From Nocardioides sp. (GTDB taxonomy: Bacteria; Actinomycetota; Actinomycetes; Propionibacteriales; Nocardioidaceae), in NCBI GenBank assembly GCA_025964985.1, contig JAOPXU010000412.1, positions 1 through 64,000 on the forward strand: 64,000 bases of DNA, written 5' to 3'. A model generated the notes under the pieces. The model did no database searches. It was not told the origin of the DNA and saw only the letters and a list, made by a program, of their open reading frames with translations. The position numbers and the translations under genes are program-made. Shown one piece after another: positions 27,955 to 41,457 of this stretch (positions within the stretch are counted from its first letter, which is position 1; each line of letters opens with the position of its first letter).

Positions 27955-28641
27955 TCACGTCGTCCGCTCTGCGCGGCGTTTGATGCCGAGCATCATCTTG
28001 CGTTCCATCAGCAGGTGGATCGGTGCCAGGGCGTACTTGTTGCTCATCCAGGCGAGCGGGCTCGGTGCGAAGTCGTTCTGGAAGCGCACGACCAGTCGGC
28101 ACCGCTCGGGCCCGACCGGTTCGAGCCGGAACGTCCAGCTGGGGTAGGGCACGTGTGCCGCGTACGCCGCGGCCCGGGTCTGGGGCGGCCCCAGCACGAG
28201 CAGGTAGGGGGCGGTGATGGTGGCGACCGCGAAGCGCAGCGGGGGCTGGGTGCCCTCGGGCACCATCCGCACGATGTCGCCGACCGCGAGGTGCTGCAGG
28301 TCCGGGTCGACCCGGTCGATGCTGTGGATGTGGCACCCGACGAGGTTCTCGAGCCAGTCGTAGCTGTAGAGGCCGCCGCGGCCTTGACCCATCTGTACCA
28401 GCCACGGCCACACCGCCCTCACCGGCGCCTGGATGGTCACAGCGTGGGTGCTGCGGTACTTCGGTGTGTCGACGATGTCGTCACCGGTGATCCACTCGGT
28501 GGCCTCGGCGTCCGTGGCGCCCCACTGCAGCATCCGCCTCCAGTGCGCAGCGACCCACGCTGAGGCCGCGAGCGAGGCGATCAGGGTCGCCAGGGAGGTG
28601 CCGACCAGGAGGCGGTGGGGCGGCGGCGTGCTCGGCGTCAA
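27955..28641 (-). CDS. SRPBCC-family protein with N-terminal TM
   Basis: '[44 protein letters not shown]' typical of this SRPBCC subfamily. Confidence 0.75.
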   Translation of the reverse strand: MTPSTPPPHRLLVGTSLATLIASLAASAWVAAHWRRMLQWGATDAEATEWITGDDIVDTPKYRSTHAVTIQAPVRAVWPWLVQMGQGRGGLYSYDWLENLVGCHIHSIDRVDPDLQHLAVGDIVRMVPEGTQPPLRFAVATITAPYLLVLGPPQTRAAAYAAHVPYPSWTFRLEPVGPERCRLVVRFQNDFAPSPLAWMSNKYALAPIHLLMERKMMLGIKRRAERTT

Positions 28642-28786
28642 GAGTGGCTCCTGGGGTGAGGGTCGGTTGCTGCCGCCGTCGTGTCGATGTCCTGAGGTGG
28701 GCCCTGGCGTGGGCGGACGACGGGGCGCGGGTGGGACCCGCTCGCTCTCGCTGCCAGAGCACGAGCCGCGGCTGAGGCGACCTGGC

Positions 28787-29095
28787 TCAGGCCGTGAGGT
28801 AGAGGCTCACCGACGGTGGTACGCCGAGGACCAGGGCGTGTCCGCGGTGCTCGAGCCTGACGCCTCGCGGGGTCCACCCGGCGTCCCACCCGTGCATGGG
28901 CAGGAGGTGGGTGAGGCTGGCCAGCAACAGGTCGGCTCGTTCCTCGGCGTCGCGGGGCTCGCGGTCGGTCGAGACGACGACCTCCACGCCGATCTCGTGG
29001 GGGGTGCGCCCCGAGAGCCGCTCGAGGCGGCGGTCCAGCTCGAGCGCGATCGGTGCCAGGTAGAGATCAGTGACGTCGTGCGGCTTGGTGTCCAT
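28787..29095 (-). CDS. Hypothetical protein (102 aa)
   Basis: MDTKPHDVTDLYLAPIALELDRRLERLSGRTPHEIGVEVVVSTDREP... Confidence 0.6.
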   Translation of the reverse strand: MDTKPHDVTDLYLAPIALELDRRLERLSGRTPHEIGVEVVVSTDREPRDAEERADLLLASLTHLLPMHGWDAGWTPRGVRLEHRGHALVLGVPPSVSLYLTA

Positions 29096-29152
29096 CGTTG
29101 CTCCTTGGGGGTCCTGCGTGCTGTCCCGCGGCGTGATCGTCTCGGGGTGTGC

Positions 29153-30874
29153 TCAGGGCGCGCTCGGTGGCGCGAGCAGCACGGGGTAGGTGGATGCCTC
29201 GAGCACCCCGCGCGCGACGGGTCCGAGGTGGGAGCGGTGCGACAGGCCGTGACGGCGGCGGCCGACGACCACGAGCTCAGGGGCGCTGACCGCTCCGACC
29301 AAGAGCTCGACGGGGTCCGCGTCGGCGACGACCCGGTGCACGGATACGTCCGGCCAGGCGCTGGTGACCTCCTCGACGGTGCTCATCCATCGCTCGCGTT
29401 GATCTGGCGTGGGGCTGCCGGCGTGCACGACGCGGAGCGGGAGGACGCGGCGGGCGGCCTCGGTGAGAGCGACAGGGAGCACGGTGGCGGCGTCATCGAG
29501 GTCCTGGATGCCGACGACCACGCAACCCACGCGTTCGGGACCGCGCGACCAGTCAGCAGGGACCGCGAAGACCGGGACGTCGGTGCGGGCGGCCACCCCG
29601 TTGGTGGTCGACCACGCGACCAGCCGCCGCAGACGGCCGAGCTGGCGGTGCTGGATGACCACGGCGCTGGCGCGCGTGCTCTCCTCCACGATGTCGCGGA
29701 CCACCGTGCCGTGCTGGAGCAGGTGGTGGGTGACCCGGATGTCGGGGCCTGCGGCTTCCCGTGCCTGCTGTGCTGCGGTCTCGAGCAGCTTCTCGGCGTC
29801 GACGACGGCCAGCCGCCAGACCTCGGCGGCTGAGACCCCGTCGACCGACGGCATCCGCACCATGTGCACGACATGGACGCCGGCGCTGCGAGCGCTGGCC
29901 TCAGCCACGGCGAAGCGGACGGCGCCGCCGGCGTCGTCGCTCCCGACGGCGACGACGACGTCGCCCGGGACCGGCGAGGCATCCGGACGTTCGTGGGCGG
30001 GGGGCTGCTCGGCCACGCGCGGTCGAGCGGTTGCCACGGGGCGGTCGTCGGCCACCAGGAGGACGGGGCAGGAGGCGTCGAGGAGCAGGCGCCGTGCGAC
30101 GGGACCCAGGTGGCTGCCCCAGGCGTGGTCGTGGTGCCGGCGTCCGCTGACCAGCAGTCGCGATCGTTGCGAGGCGTGGATCAGGGCGTCGACCGGCCGG
30201 TCGAGGACGATGTCGAGGCGCACCTTGAGATCGGGGTGGGCGGCCACCGCTTCGGCGACGGCGACGTCGAGGTCGCGGTGGGCCCGTTCGACCCAGTCGG
30301 CGCGCGCGTCGACGTCTGCCGTGTCGTGGCCGCGGGCGCGGTCGACGGCGTGCAGGACGACGAGCTCGGCGTCGCGTGCATGTGCCTCGAGCGCTGCGCG
30401 GCCGACGACGGCCGGGACCTCGCCGGCGTCCTGCACCGCGGCGGTCACCACGGCCGGTGCGCTGAGCTCCTCGCTCCAGCGGCGGGGGACGCTCAGGAGA
30501 GGAGCAGTGGCGCCGAACGCGATGCCGTCGGGCTTCGAGCCGGTCAACAGACGGTTCAGGCGGCCGTGGTGGGTGTGTTCCACGACCACGCAACGCGCCC
30601 CTTTCCCGGCTTCCACGATGCCCGCAGCGATCCAGTCGCGCTCCACGAGCTCGGCCTCGACCGGTCCCCCCGGGTAGAGGGCGAGGGCCCGTTCCCTGGC
30701 CTCGTCGAGGAGCGCCCGGCTCGGCTGGTCGCTGTCGAGCGGCGTGACGTGCACCAGGAGCAGTCGGGCGTGCCAGCGTTCGGCCTCCTGTGCCGCGGCG
30801 GCGAGTGCCGTGGGTGATCCGTCCTCCCCGATGGCGCAGACGACGGTGTCGTGCTCGTGCTGCAGCTGCTCCAT
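29153..30874 (-). CDS. Four-domain universal stress protein
   Basis: Four USP-like units; units 2 and 4 carry 'SGRRHHDHAWGSHLGPVAR' / 'VGRRRHGLSHRSHLGPVAR' nucleotide-binding motifs. Confidence 0.88.
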   Translation of the reverse strand: MEQLQHEHDTVVCAIGEDGSPTALAAAAQEAERWHARLLLVHVTPLDSDQPSRALLDEARERALALYPGGPVEAELVERDWIAAGIVEAGKGARCVVVEHTHHGRLNRLLTGSKPDGIAFGATAPLLSVPRRWSEELSAPAVVTAAVQDAGEVPAVVGRAALEAHARDAELVVLHAVDRARGHDTADVDARADWVERAHRDLDVAVAEAVAAHPDLKVRLDIVLDRPVDALIHASQRSRLLVSGRRHHDHAWGSHLGPVARRLLLDASCPVLLVADDRPVATARPRVAEQPPAHERPDASPVPGDVVVAVGSDDAGGAVRFAVAEASARSAGVHVVHMVRMPSVDGVSAAEVWRLAVVDAEKLLETAAQQAREAAGPDIRVTHHLLQHGTVVRDIVEESTRASAVVIQHRQLGRLRRLVAWSTTNGVAARTDVPVFAVPADWSRGPERVGCVVVGIQDLDDAATVLPVALTEAARRVLPLRVVHAGSPTPDQRERWMSTVEEVTSAWPDVSVHRVVADADPVELLVGAVSAPELVVVGRRRHGLSHRSHLGPVARGVLEASTYPVLLAPPSAP

Positions 30875-30964
30875 GACGGGTCTCCTTGTCGACGTGCTCG
30901 GCCTGTCCAGTGCAGCGTGCCTCGCGACCGGTCCGGCCGGTACGGGCCAGGGCCCCGGTCGGGC

Positions 30965-30978
30965 GGGACCTTCGGCCC
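30965..30978. promoter_or_regulatory. Candidate DosR-like box
   Basis: GGGAC-CTTC-GGCCC, 91 bp upstream of USP start. Confidence 0.5.
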
Positions 30979-31066
30979 TCGCTCCCGTCCGTCCGGGCAG
31001 TGGCACGTCCAGGTCGGACGGTCGCCGCACGACGGCGCGGGCGAGACCGTCAGGGCGTCGCGCGGC

Positions 31067-31681
31067 TCAGGGCAGGGCGTCTGCGGGCGGCGGTCGTACC
31101 TCGACCACGCCCGGGACGCTGGAGACCATCACCCGGGCCAGGGTGGAGTCGCCGCGGCCGAGGGCGTCGAGTCCGGCCAGGCTGACGATGCCGTCGCAGA
31201 CCTCGACACCGAGGTCGTGCAGCCCGACCGAGCCGAGGGCATCGAGCACGTCCTGGGCGAGGCCCGCATCGGCTCGTGCGAAGCACCGGACCACGTCGGC
31301 GCGACTCAGCACGCCGCGCACGCATCCCTGGTCGTCGACGACGGGGACGCTCTTGACGGTGGTGGAGGTGAGCAGGTCGACGGCGACGGTCAGCTCGGTG
31401 CCAGGGCTCACGGTGACGGCGTGAGCAGTCATCACGTCCCCGACCGTCGCGGGATGGACACGGCCGTGGTCGAAGGACCGGTTGAGGTGGGCGCGCGGGT
31501 CGTGCGGCACCAGCTCCCGGATCAGGTCGGCTTCGCTCACGACCCCGCAGAGGCGGCCGCCGGTGAGCACCACCGGCAGGGACGTGATGCGGTGCAGGTC
31601 GAGCAGCTCGAGCGCCTGCTTCACCGACGCGGTCGGGACCACGGTGACCGGGTCGAGAGTCATGATGTCCTGGACGAGCAT
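31067..31681 (-). CDS. CBS-domain protein (HRP1-like)
   Basis: 'MLVQDIMTLDPVTVVPTASVKQALELLDLHRITSLPVV...VGDVMTAHAVTVSPGTELTVAVDLLTSTTVKSVPVVDDQGCVRGVLSRADVVR'. Confidence 0.88.
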   Translation of the reverse strand: MLVQDIMTLDPVTVVPTASVKQALELLDLHRITSLPVVLTGGRLCGVVSEADLIRELVPHDPRAHLNRSFDHGRVHPATVGDVMTAHAVTVSPGTELTVAVDLLTSTTVKSVPVVDDQGCVRGVLSRADVVRCFARADAGLAQDVLDALGSVGLHDLGVEVCDGIVSLAGLDALGRGDSTLARVMVSSVPGVVEVRPPPADALP

Positions 31682-31737
31682 GGCGGTCCTCCTGACCGGT
31701 CGCCTCCAGGGTGCGTCATCGCAGAGCCTGGTGAGCA

Positions 31738-31751
31738 GGGGCGAAGGTCCC
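31738..31751. promoter_or_regulatory. Candidate DosR-like box in divergent promoter
   Basis: GGGGC-GAAG-GTCCC, 57 bp from CBS start and 58 bp from ligase start. Confidence 0.5.
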
Positions 31752-31808
31752 CCGGCGGCGGGCCGGTGCTCCCTGGTGCTGTCCTTCCGACGACCACAGC
31801 ATCGGGAC

Positions 31809-33638
<1,830 letters not shown>

Positions 33639-33665
33639 GGGCCCGGCCGCGACGACCGGCCCGAT

Positions 33666-33679
33666 GGGACCTACGGCCC
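33666..33679. promoter_or_regulatory. Candidate DosR-like box
   Basis: GGGAC-CTAC-GGCCC, 114 bp upstream of WS/DGAT start. Confidence 0.5.
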
Positions 33680-33792
33680 TGCTGCTCCAGGTACGCCGCC
33701 CCTGCTGGCGACCGCCCTCGGCCCACAGGATGGGGCGGGTCGGCGGGATCTCGCTCGACACGAACGTGTCGGCACGACGCACGGAGGTGGAG

Positions 33793-35139
33793 ATGGACAG
33801 GCTCAATGCCCTGTCGGCCGCGTTCCTGACCCTGGAGGACGTGAGCCCGGCCGTGACCGCGGTGATCGGGTCCTTCGCGGTGCTCGAGGGCCCGGCTCCG
33901 ACGGTCGACGAGGTCCGCGCCGTGATCTCGGACCGGCTGGCACTCGCGCCGCGGTACCGCCAGCGCGTGGTGCGGTCCCTGCTCGACGTCCGCGCGCCCG
34001 GCTGGGCCGACGACACGGGCTTCGACGTCGCCCGCCACGTCCACGCCTCGCCGGTGCCGGCCCCGGGGGAGCCGCCCGACGTCGGGGAGCTCATCGCCCG
34101 GGTCATGAGCCAGCGCATGGACCGCGCCCACCCGCTGTGGGACGTCTGGGTCTGCGACGGGCTGGCAGGGGGTCGCTGGGGCCTGCTAGGCCGGGTCCAC
34201 CACGCGCTGGCCGACGGGATGTCGGGCACCGCCCTGCTCCGCATGCTCTACGACGAGGTCCCGGTCGATCCCGCCGTGGTGTCCGTCCCCCGGCGCCCGG
34301 TCGGGCTCGTCGACGCTCCCGGGCTCCTCGGGACGGGCGCCGCCGTCGTGCGCGGCAGCGCCGCCCTGGCCGGCGCCCTGCGCCCGGTGCACACCACCGA
34401 GCTCATCGGGCCCGTCGGAGCCGGCCGTGCCTACGCCTGCACGACCGTGGACCTGACGGAGGCCGCGGAGGTCCGCCGGTCGCTCGGGATCACCCTCAAC
34501 GACGTCGCCCTGGCGAGCGTGGCCGGCGGGTTCCGCGCGCTGCTGCTCTCGCGGGGCCAGGAGCCGACCGCCCGGGACCTGCGGTCACTGGTGCCGGTCT
34601 CGGCCTGGCGGGGCAACGCCGTCGACCAGCCGGACAACCGCGTCACCCTGATGCTGGCCCGGCTCCCGGTGGAGATCGACGACCCGCTCGAGCGGGCGCA
34701 GGCCGTCCACGACCGCATCGCCTCCCTGCGCCGGTCCGGCGAGCCCGCCGCCGGCAGCGCCCTGCAGGCGGTGGCCGCGCGGTTGCCCTACTCCGTCGTC
34801 TCGACGGCTACGCGCTGGGGGCTCCGGCTGCCCCAGCACTCGGTGTCGGCCGTGACCACCAACGTGCCCGGCCCGCGTACGCCGCTGACCGCACTGGGCC
34901 GGTCCGTGCACGGCTTCCTCCCCTACGTCCCCATCGCCGACCGGGTCCGCGTCGGCGTCGCGATGTTCAGCTACTGCGACCAGCTCGCCTTCGGCTTCAC
35001 CACCGACCTGGACAGCACTCCCGAGGCCGAGGTGCTCGCAGCGGGCACCGCAGCGGCCTGGCGGGCGATCGTCGAGGCGGGGCGCGACCCCCGGCGGGAG
35101 ACCGCCCCGGTCCGCGCAGAGACCGAGGAGTGCTCATGA
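33793..35139 (+). CDS. Wax ester synthase / diacylglycerol acyltransferase (WS/DGAT)
   Basis: HHxxxDG motif 'VHHALADGMSG', 'LNALSAAFLTLED' N-terminus, 'TTNVPGPRTPL'. Confidence 0.93.
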   Translation: MDRLNALSAAFLTLEDVSPAVTAVIGSFAVLEGPAPTVDEVRAVISDRLALAPRYRQRVVRSLLDVRAPGWADDTGFDVARHVHASPVPAPGEPPDVGELIARVMSQRMDRAHPLWDVWVCDGLAGGRWGLLGRVHHALADGMSGTALLRMLYDEVPVDPAVVSVPRRPVGLVDAPGLLGTGAAVVRGSAALAGALRPVHTTELIGPVGAGRAYACTTVDLTEAAEVRRSLGITLNDVALASVAGGFRALLLSRGQEPTARDLRSLVPVSAWRGNAVDQPDNRVTLMLARLPVEIDDPLERAQAVHDRIASLRRSGEPAAGSALQAVAARLPYSVVSTATRWGLRLPQHSVSAVTTNVPGPRTPLTALGRSVHGFLPYVPIADRVRVGVAMFSYCDQLAFGFTTDLDSTPEAEVLAAGTAAAWRAIVEAGRDPRRETAPVRAETEECS

Positions 35140-35216
35140 CCGGCACCCACCGCCACGGGTTCCTCGAGCTGGACGTGCTCGCGAACGAGCTCCAAGCGGA
35201 GCGCCTCAGCATCTAG
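35136..35216 (+). CDS. Short coupled ORF (26 aa), possibly truncated by TAG
   Basis: ATGA overlap with WS/DGAT; MTGTHRHGFLELDVLANELQAERLSI*; coding-like 'ALQAELVALSG' continues in frame. Confidence 0.4.
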   Translation: MTGTHRHGFLELDVLANELQAERLSI

Positions 35217-35289
35217 GCCCTCCAGGCGGAGCTCGTGGCACTGAGCGGTCGGGCCGGTCAGCCTCCGGCTGCCTCCGGGACCGCTCCGG

Positions 35290-38200
35290 TCACCGCACCG
35301 TCCCGTGCTCGCGCGCGACGGGGTCGACGGGCGGGGCGTGGTCCAGGTCGACGACCGCGTCGACGAGGTCGAGGCCCACGTCGCCGTGCGTGATCCAGAC
35401 GATGCTGCGACGGCGAGGTCCGCCGAGGAGCTCGTCGGCCAGCAGCACCGCGGTCGCGTGGTCGAGGTGGGCGGCCGGCTCGTCGAGCACCAGGACCGGC
35501 TGGTCGGCCAGCAGCGACCGGGCGATCCCGACCCGGGCCCGCTCACCGCCCGAGACCTGGGCGCAGCCCTCGCCGAGCCAGGTGTCGAGGCCGTCGGGCA
35601 GGTCGTCGAGCCAGGGCCCGAGCTGGGCGTCTCGCAGCGCCCGCTCGACCTCCGCGTCACCGGCGTCCGGGCGGGCGAGGCGCACGTTCTCGACGAGCGT
35701 GGTCGCGAAGAGGTACGGGTCGTCGTCGACGAGCCCGGTCAGCCGCCGTACGTCGTCGAGGGCCATCGAACGCTCGGGCACGCCACCCAGGGTGACGGTG
35801 CCGGTAGCCGGGTCCAGGAAGCGCAGGAGCACCGCGGCGAGGGTGCTCTTGCCCGACCCCGACGGCCCACGGACCGCGATCCGTCCGCCGGGAGAGAGAG
35901 CGAGCGACACCTCGCGGGTCAGCCGTGCGTCTCGAGTCCACCCGGCGCGCATCCGGTCCACCGCCAGCCCGTGCGACGACGGCGGCGAGACCGTGACGGT
36001 GTCGCGCACCGCGGGGGCGGAGCGTTCGAGTCGCCGCAGGCGTTGCTGGGCGGCAGCAGTGCGGACGGCCAACGCGCCGGCGTCAGCCATCGGGAGGACG
36101 ACCTCGAGCAGGGCGATGGGCAGCAGGACGAGCAGGGCGGCGATCGGAGCCGACAGTGAGCTCTGCGCGACGGCGGCCCGGGCGACCTCGGCGGTGGCGA
36201 CGAGCGCGACGCCGGAGGCGACCAGCACGACCGCACGGGCCACGCCGGTCCAGGCTGCGGCGGTGCGTGACCCGCGGCCGAGCCGGTCGCTGAGCAGGGA
36301 GACCCGGTCGACCGCGGGTGCGACGGCCTGCCACATGCGCAGCTCGACGGCGTTGTGCAGGGTGTCGACGACCGAGACCGACATCGCGGCGCGGGTCTCG
36401 ACGACCTCGCGCTCGGCCCGTCGCGTGCCGGTGCGCGCGACCAGGTACGCGGCGCCGCCACCGACCGCGCAGCCCAGGCCCACCGTCAGGCCGGCCGTCG
36501 GCAGCAGCAGAGCGGCGACGACGGTCGCGAGCGTGCCGACCGCGGCGTACGTGCGGACCGGGAGGACGACCCGCAGCTCGCGGTCGACCACGCTGTCGAC
36601 GTCGTCGACGATCGAGGTGAGCACGTCGCCGCGGCGTCGTCCGAGTCGGGCCGGCGTGAGCGGGATGAGCGAGCGGTAGACCTGGACCCGTCGATCTGCG
36701 AGCACCCGCAGTGCGTCGTCGTGGGAGCGCAGACGCTCGGCGTAGCGCAGGACGGGCCGGGCCAGACCGAAGGCCCGCACCGCCACGATCGCCACCAGGA
36801 GGGTCAGCACCGCCGGGCGGGTCGAGGCCTGCACGATCAGCCAGCCGGCCGTCGCCGTGAGCGCCACCCCCGAGGCCGACGCCAGCGACCCCAGGACGGC
36901 GCTGAGCAGGAAGCGGGGTCGCCCGCCGGCCTCGACGTCGGGCGCCACCGGTGGTCGGCCTAGGCGCACCGCGCGCACGGCGCGCACGGGGCGCGTGGAC
37001 GTCGAGGGGGCCGGGACGGGCCGTTCCCGGGGGGCGGCCAGGGAGACCTCGTGATCGCCGAGGGCGATGATGGCGGGGCGGTGGGCGACCACGACGACGC
37101 CGCTGGTCCTGCCGAGATCGACGATCGTGTCAGCGATGACCTGTTCGGTGAGGGGATCGAGGTGGGCGGTGGGCTCGTCGAGGAGCACCCACGGCCGGCG
37201 GGCCAGGACGACGCGGGCCAGCGCGAGCCGAGCCCGCTCGCCCGCGGAGAGGGTGACCCCGTCCTCACCGAGGGTGCAGGCGAGCCCGCCGGGGAGCGCG
37301 CGGACGCGTTCCTCCAGGGCCACGCGGCGCAGGGCGTCCCACAGCGGCTCGTCCCCGGCGCCGGGGGCGGCGATGCGGAGGTTGTCGGCGATGCTGCCTT
37401 CGACGAACAGCGGACGTTGGGGCAGCCAGGCGATCTGCGACTGCCAAGCCGACCCGCCGACGGCGACGCCGCCGGCCTGCACGGCGCCCGAGGTGGGCGG
37501 CAGCAGCCCGGCCAGGGCGGCCAGGAGCGTCGACTTCCCGCAGCCGGACGGTCCGGTGACCACGGTGACGCCACGTGGAGCGAACCTCGCGTCGAGGCGC
37601 TCGAGCGCCGGCCGGGTCCGGCCGGGGTGCACGACGGTGAGGTCGCGCACGACGAGAGGGGCCTCGGCCGCGGCAGCACAGCCCCGGGTGCCGCCAGCCG
37701 GAGCGGCCTGCTCGACCAGGGCGTCGGCCTGCTCGAACGTCGCGACCCCCTCGGCTGCGGCGTGGAACTCGGCACCGACCTTGCGCAGCGGCCAGTAGGC
37801 CTCCGGGGCGAGGAGCAGCACCACGAGGGCCGTCTGCAGGCTGAGGTCGCCGGCGGCCAGCCGAACGCCCACCGTCACGGCGACCAGCGCGACCGACAAG
37901 GTGGCGACCAGCTCGAGCACCGCCGAGGAGGCGAACGCGAGCCGGAGCGTGCGCGCGCTGGCCCTGCGGTAGCGCTGGGTGATCTCGCCGATCCGGTCGG
38001 CCTGGACCTGCGCCCGTCGGTGGGCGACGAGCGTGGGCAGGCCGCGGACGACGTCGAGGAAGTGACCGGACAGCGAGGTCATCTCGGCCCACTGCTCGCG
38101 AGCCCGGTCGCGCGTGGCGAGTCCGACGAGCGCCCCGAACACCGGCACCAGCGGCAGCGTCGCGAGCACGATGACAGCGCTGAGCAGGTCCTGGGTGGCG

Positions 38201-38630
38201 ATGGCGGCGACGGTGAGCGGAGGCAGCAGGCAGGCGAGCACGAGCGCCGGCACGTAGCGGGTCAGGTAGGGCTCCGCCGAGCTCACGCCCCGGGTCACCA
38301 GCACCGCGGTGGCGCCGGTGGTCCCGGGCTCGTCCCGGGACGTCGCGGCGTCCAGGAGCCGTCGCCGCATCGACGTCCCGACCGTGGCGGCGGCCCTGGC
38401 GGCGAGGACGTCGCCCAGCCAGGTGGCCCCGGCGCGGGCGCCGAGCACGGCGAGGACGGCGACGCCCCAGGTGGCGGTGTCGCCGGCACGCACGACCGCG
38501 ACGACCAGTCCGGCGACGACCCACGCCTGGGCGATCACGAGCAGGGTCGTGACCACGCCGGTGCCGACGACGCCGGCCAGGGCCGACGCGGCGGGCGCGA
38601 GCTGGGCGCGCACCCGTGGGTCCGAGGGCC

Positions 38631-38634
<4 letters not shown>
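35290..38634 (-). CDS. cydDC: Fused CydD-CydC thiol reductant ABC exporter
   Basis: Two ABC-TM/NBD units in one frame; Walker A 'GPSGCGKSTLL' and 'GPSGSGKSTLA'; GTGA overlap with cydB. Confidence 0.9.
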
Positions 38635-39653
<1,019 letters not shown>

Positions 39654-39720
39654 GGGTGACGCTTTCCTGGTGCGGGTCGCGGGCGGGCGGTCGGCGGTGG
39701 TCAGCCGTGGTCGGCAGTGC

Positions 39721-41163
39721 TCAGTAGGCGAACGCGAGGCGACGGTCGGCGCCGTCCGGATCGTCCTCCCCGGGCAGCGGGAGCGGGTCGGCGCCGCGAC
39801 CGATGTAGGTGAGGAGCAGGCGGACCTCGACGACCGCGAGGACGCCGTAGAGCAGCGTCAGGACCGACAGCGAGGCGACCACCTCGAAGGTGCTCACACC
39901 GGGGGAGACGGCCCGGTCGGTGGTCATGAGCCCGAACACCGCCCAGGGCTGGCGTCCGACCTCGGTGAAGATCCAGCCGAACGAGTTGGCGAGCAGCGGC
40001 AGGAAGGGGAGCGCCACGGCAGCCGCGAGGACCCGGCGTCCGGGGGCGGTCCGGGCTCGACGTCGTGTCGCCCAGAGGATCCACGCGGCGAGAGCCGCGG
40101 CCAGCAGCCCGAGCCCGATCATCAGCCGGAAGGACCAGTAGGACACCGCGATGGGCGGGGTGTAGTCGCCGGCCGTGTAGTAGGCCTCGCCGGGGTCCTG
40201 GCCGTAGGTCTCCTCGTACTCGGCGCGAAGGTCGTTGATGCCGCGCACCTCCGCGGACGGGTCACCGGTTGCGAGATAGGACAACAGCCCCGGCACCTTG
40301 ACGGCGAAGGTCTCCTCGGACCCGTCGAGGCTCCCGAGGGTGACCAGCGAGAACGACGCGGGTGACTCGGTCTCGTAGAGGCCCTCGGCCGCGGCCATCT
40401 TCATCGGCTGGACCTCGGTCATCACCTTGCCCTGCAGGTCTCCGGTGGTCGCGCCCCCGATGCCGCTGACCAGCACCAGTGCGGCGCCGGTGCGCACGGC
40501 CGAGCGGTACATCCGGTGGTCGCCGGAGCCGTCTGCGTGGCGGCGCATGTTCCAGAAGGACACGGCGACGACGAACGCCGCTGCGGTGAGGTAGGCCGAG
40601 AGCAGCACGTGCGGGAAGGTGACGAGCTGGACCTTGTTGAGCAGGACGGCGGCGAAGTCGTTCATCTCCGCACGGCCGGTGTCGGGGTTGTAGGCGTAGC
40701 CGACGGGGTTCTGCATCCAGGAGTTGGCAGCGAGGATGAAGTAGGCCGAGAAGAGGGTGCCGAGGTGCACGAGCCAGATGCACGCGAGGTGCATCCGGGC
40801 GGGCAGCCGGTCCCAGCCGAAGATCCAGAGCCCGAGGAACGTCGACTCGAGGAAGAAGGCCAACAGGCCCTCGATCGCCAGCGGGGCGCCGAAGACGTCG
40901 CCGACGAACCGGGAGTAGTCGCTCCAGTTCATCCCGAACTGGAACTCCTGGACGATGCCGGTCACGACCCCGATGGCGAAGTTGATCAGCAGGAGCTTGC
41001 CGAGGAACTTCGTCAGGCGCAGCCACTGCGGGTTGCGGGTGCGCAGCCACGCTGTCTGGTAGCCGGCGACGATCGCCGTCAGTCCGATCGTGATCGGCAC
41101 GAACAGGAAGTGGTAGACGGTGATGATCGCGAACTGCCAGCGCGCGATGTCAGTCGGGTCCAC
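39721..41163 (-). CDS. cydA: Cytochrome bd oxidase subunit I
   Basis: 'MDPTDIARWQFAIITVYHFLFVPITIGLT', 'GRQPWAVFGLMTTDRAVSP'. Confidence 0.97.
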   Translation of the reverse strand: MDPTDIARWQFAIITVYHFLFVPITIGLTAIVAGYQTAWLRTRNPQWLRLTKFLGKLLLINFAIGVVTGIVQEFQFGMNWSDYSRFVGDVFGAPLAIEGLLAFFLESTFLGLWIFGWDRLPARMHLACIWLVHLGTLFSAYFILAANSWMQNPVGYAYNPDTGRAEMNDFAAVLLNKVQLVTFPHVLLSAYLTAAAFVVAVSFWNMRRHADGSGDHRMYRSAVRTGAALVLVSGIGGATTGDLQGKVMTEVQPMKMAAAEGLYETESPASFSLVTLGSLDGSEETFAVKVPGLLSYLATGDPSAEVRGINDLRAEYEETYGQDPGEAYYTAGDYTPPIAVSYWSFRLMIGLGLLAAALAAWILWATRRRARTAPGRRVLAAAVALPFLPLLANSFGWIFTEVGRQPWAVFGLMTTDRAVSPGVSTFEVVASLSVLTLLYGVLAVVEVRLLLTYIGRGADPLPLPGEDDPDGADRRLAFAY

Positions 41164-41272
41164 GGGTGCTCCTGGGGTGGGCCGGCGCCCCGCGCTCGAG
41201 TGGGCGCGGCGGGTCGGGTCGACCCTAGGAACGCTCGTTGAGCCGCAACACGGTCGTCGGGCCCGCCTCGCG

Positions 41273-41286
41273 AGGACCTAGGTCCT
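41273..41286. promoter_or_regulatory. Candidate DosR-like box
   Basis: AGGAC-CTAG-GTCCT, perfect palindrome, 110 bp upstream of cydA start. Confidence 0.5.
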
Positions 41287-41457
41287 GGCCCTCGTCCCGA
41301 CCCACAGGAGCCCGGCGGCCGTCTCCTCGGTGCGGCGAGCGTCCCGCTCGGTGCAGCAACGCCCAGCCCATCGCGATGAACGCCGCGGCGAGGGTGCGCA
41401 CGGTGCTGCCCGACCCTGAGAGCGAGACCCCGAGGACCATGACGGCACCGTGCACCG

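Noticed and set aside
28695-28715. GGGCCCTGGCGTGG upstream of the SRPBCC gene
   Set aside because: Right arm does not match the palindrome; likely chance in GC-rich DNA.
41225-41455. Small GTG-start ORF ('VHGAVMVLGVSLSGSGSTVRTLAAAFIAMGWALL...') between sulP and cydA
   Set aside because: Weak start evidence and overlaps the cydA-upstream palindrome; could be real but not supportable from sequence alone.
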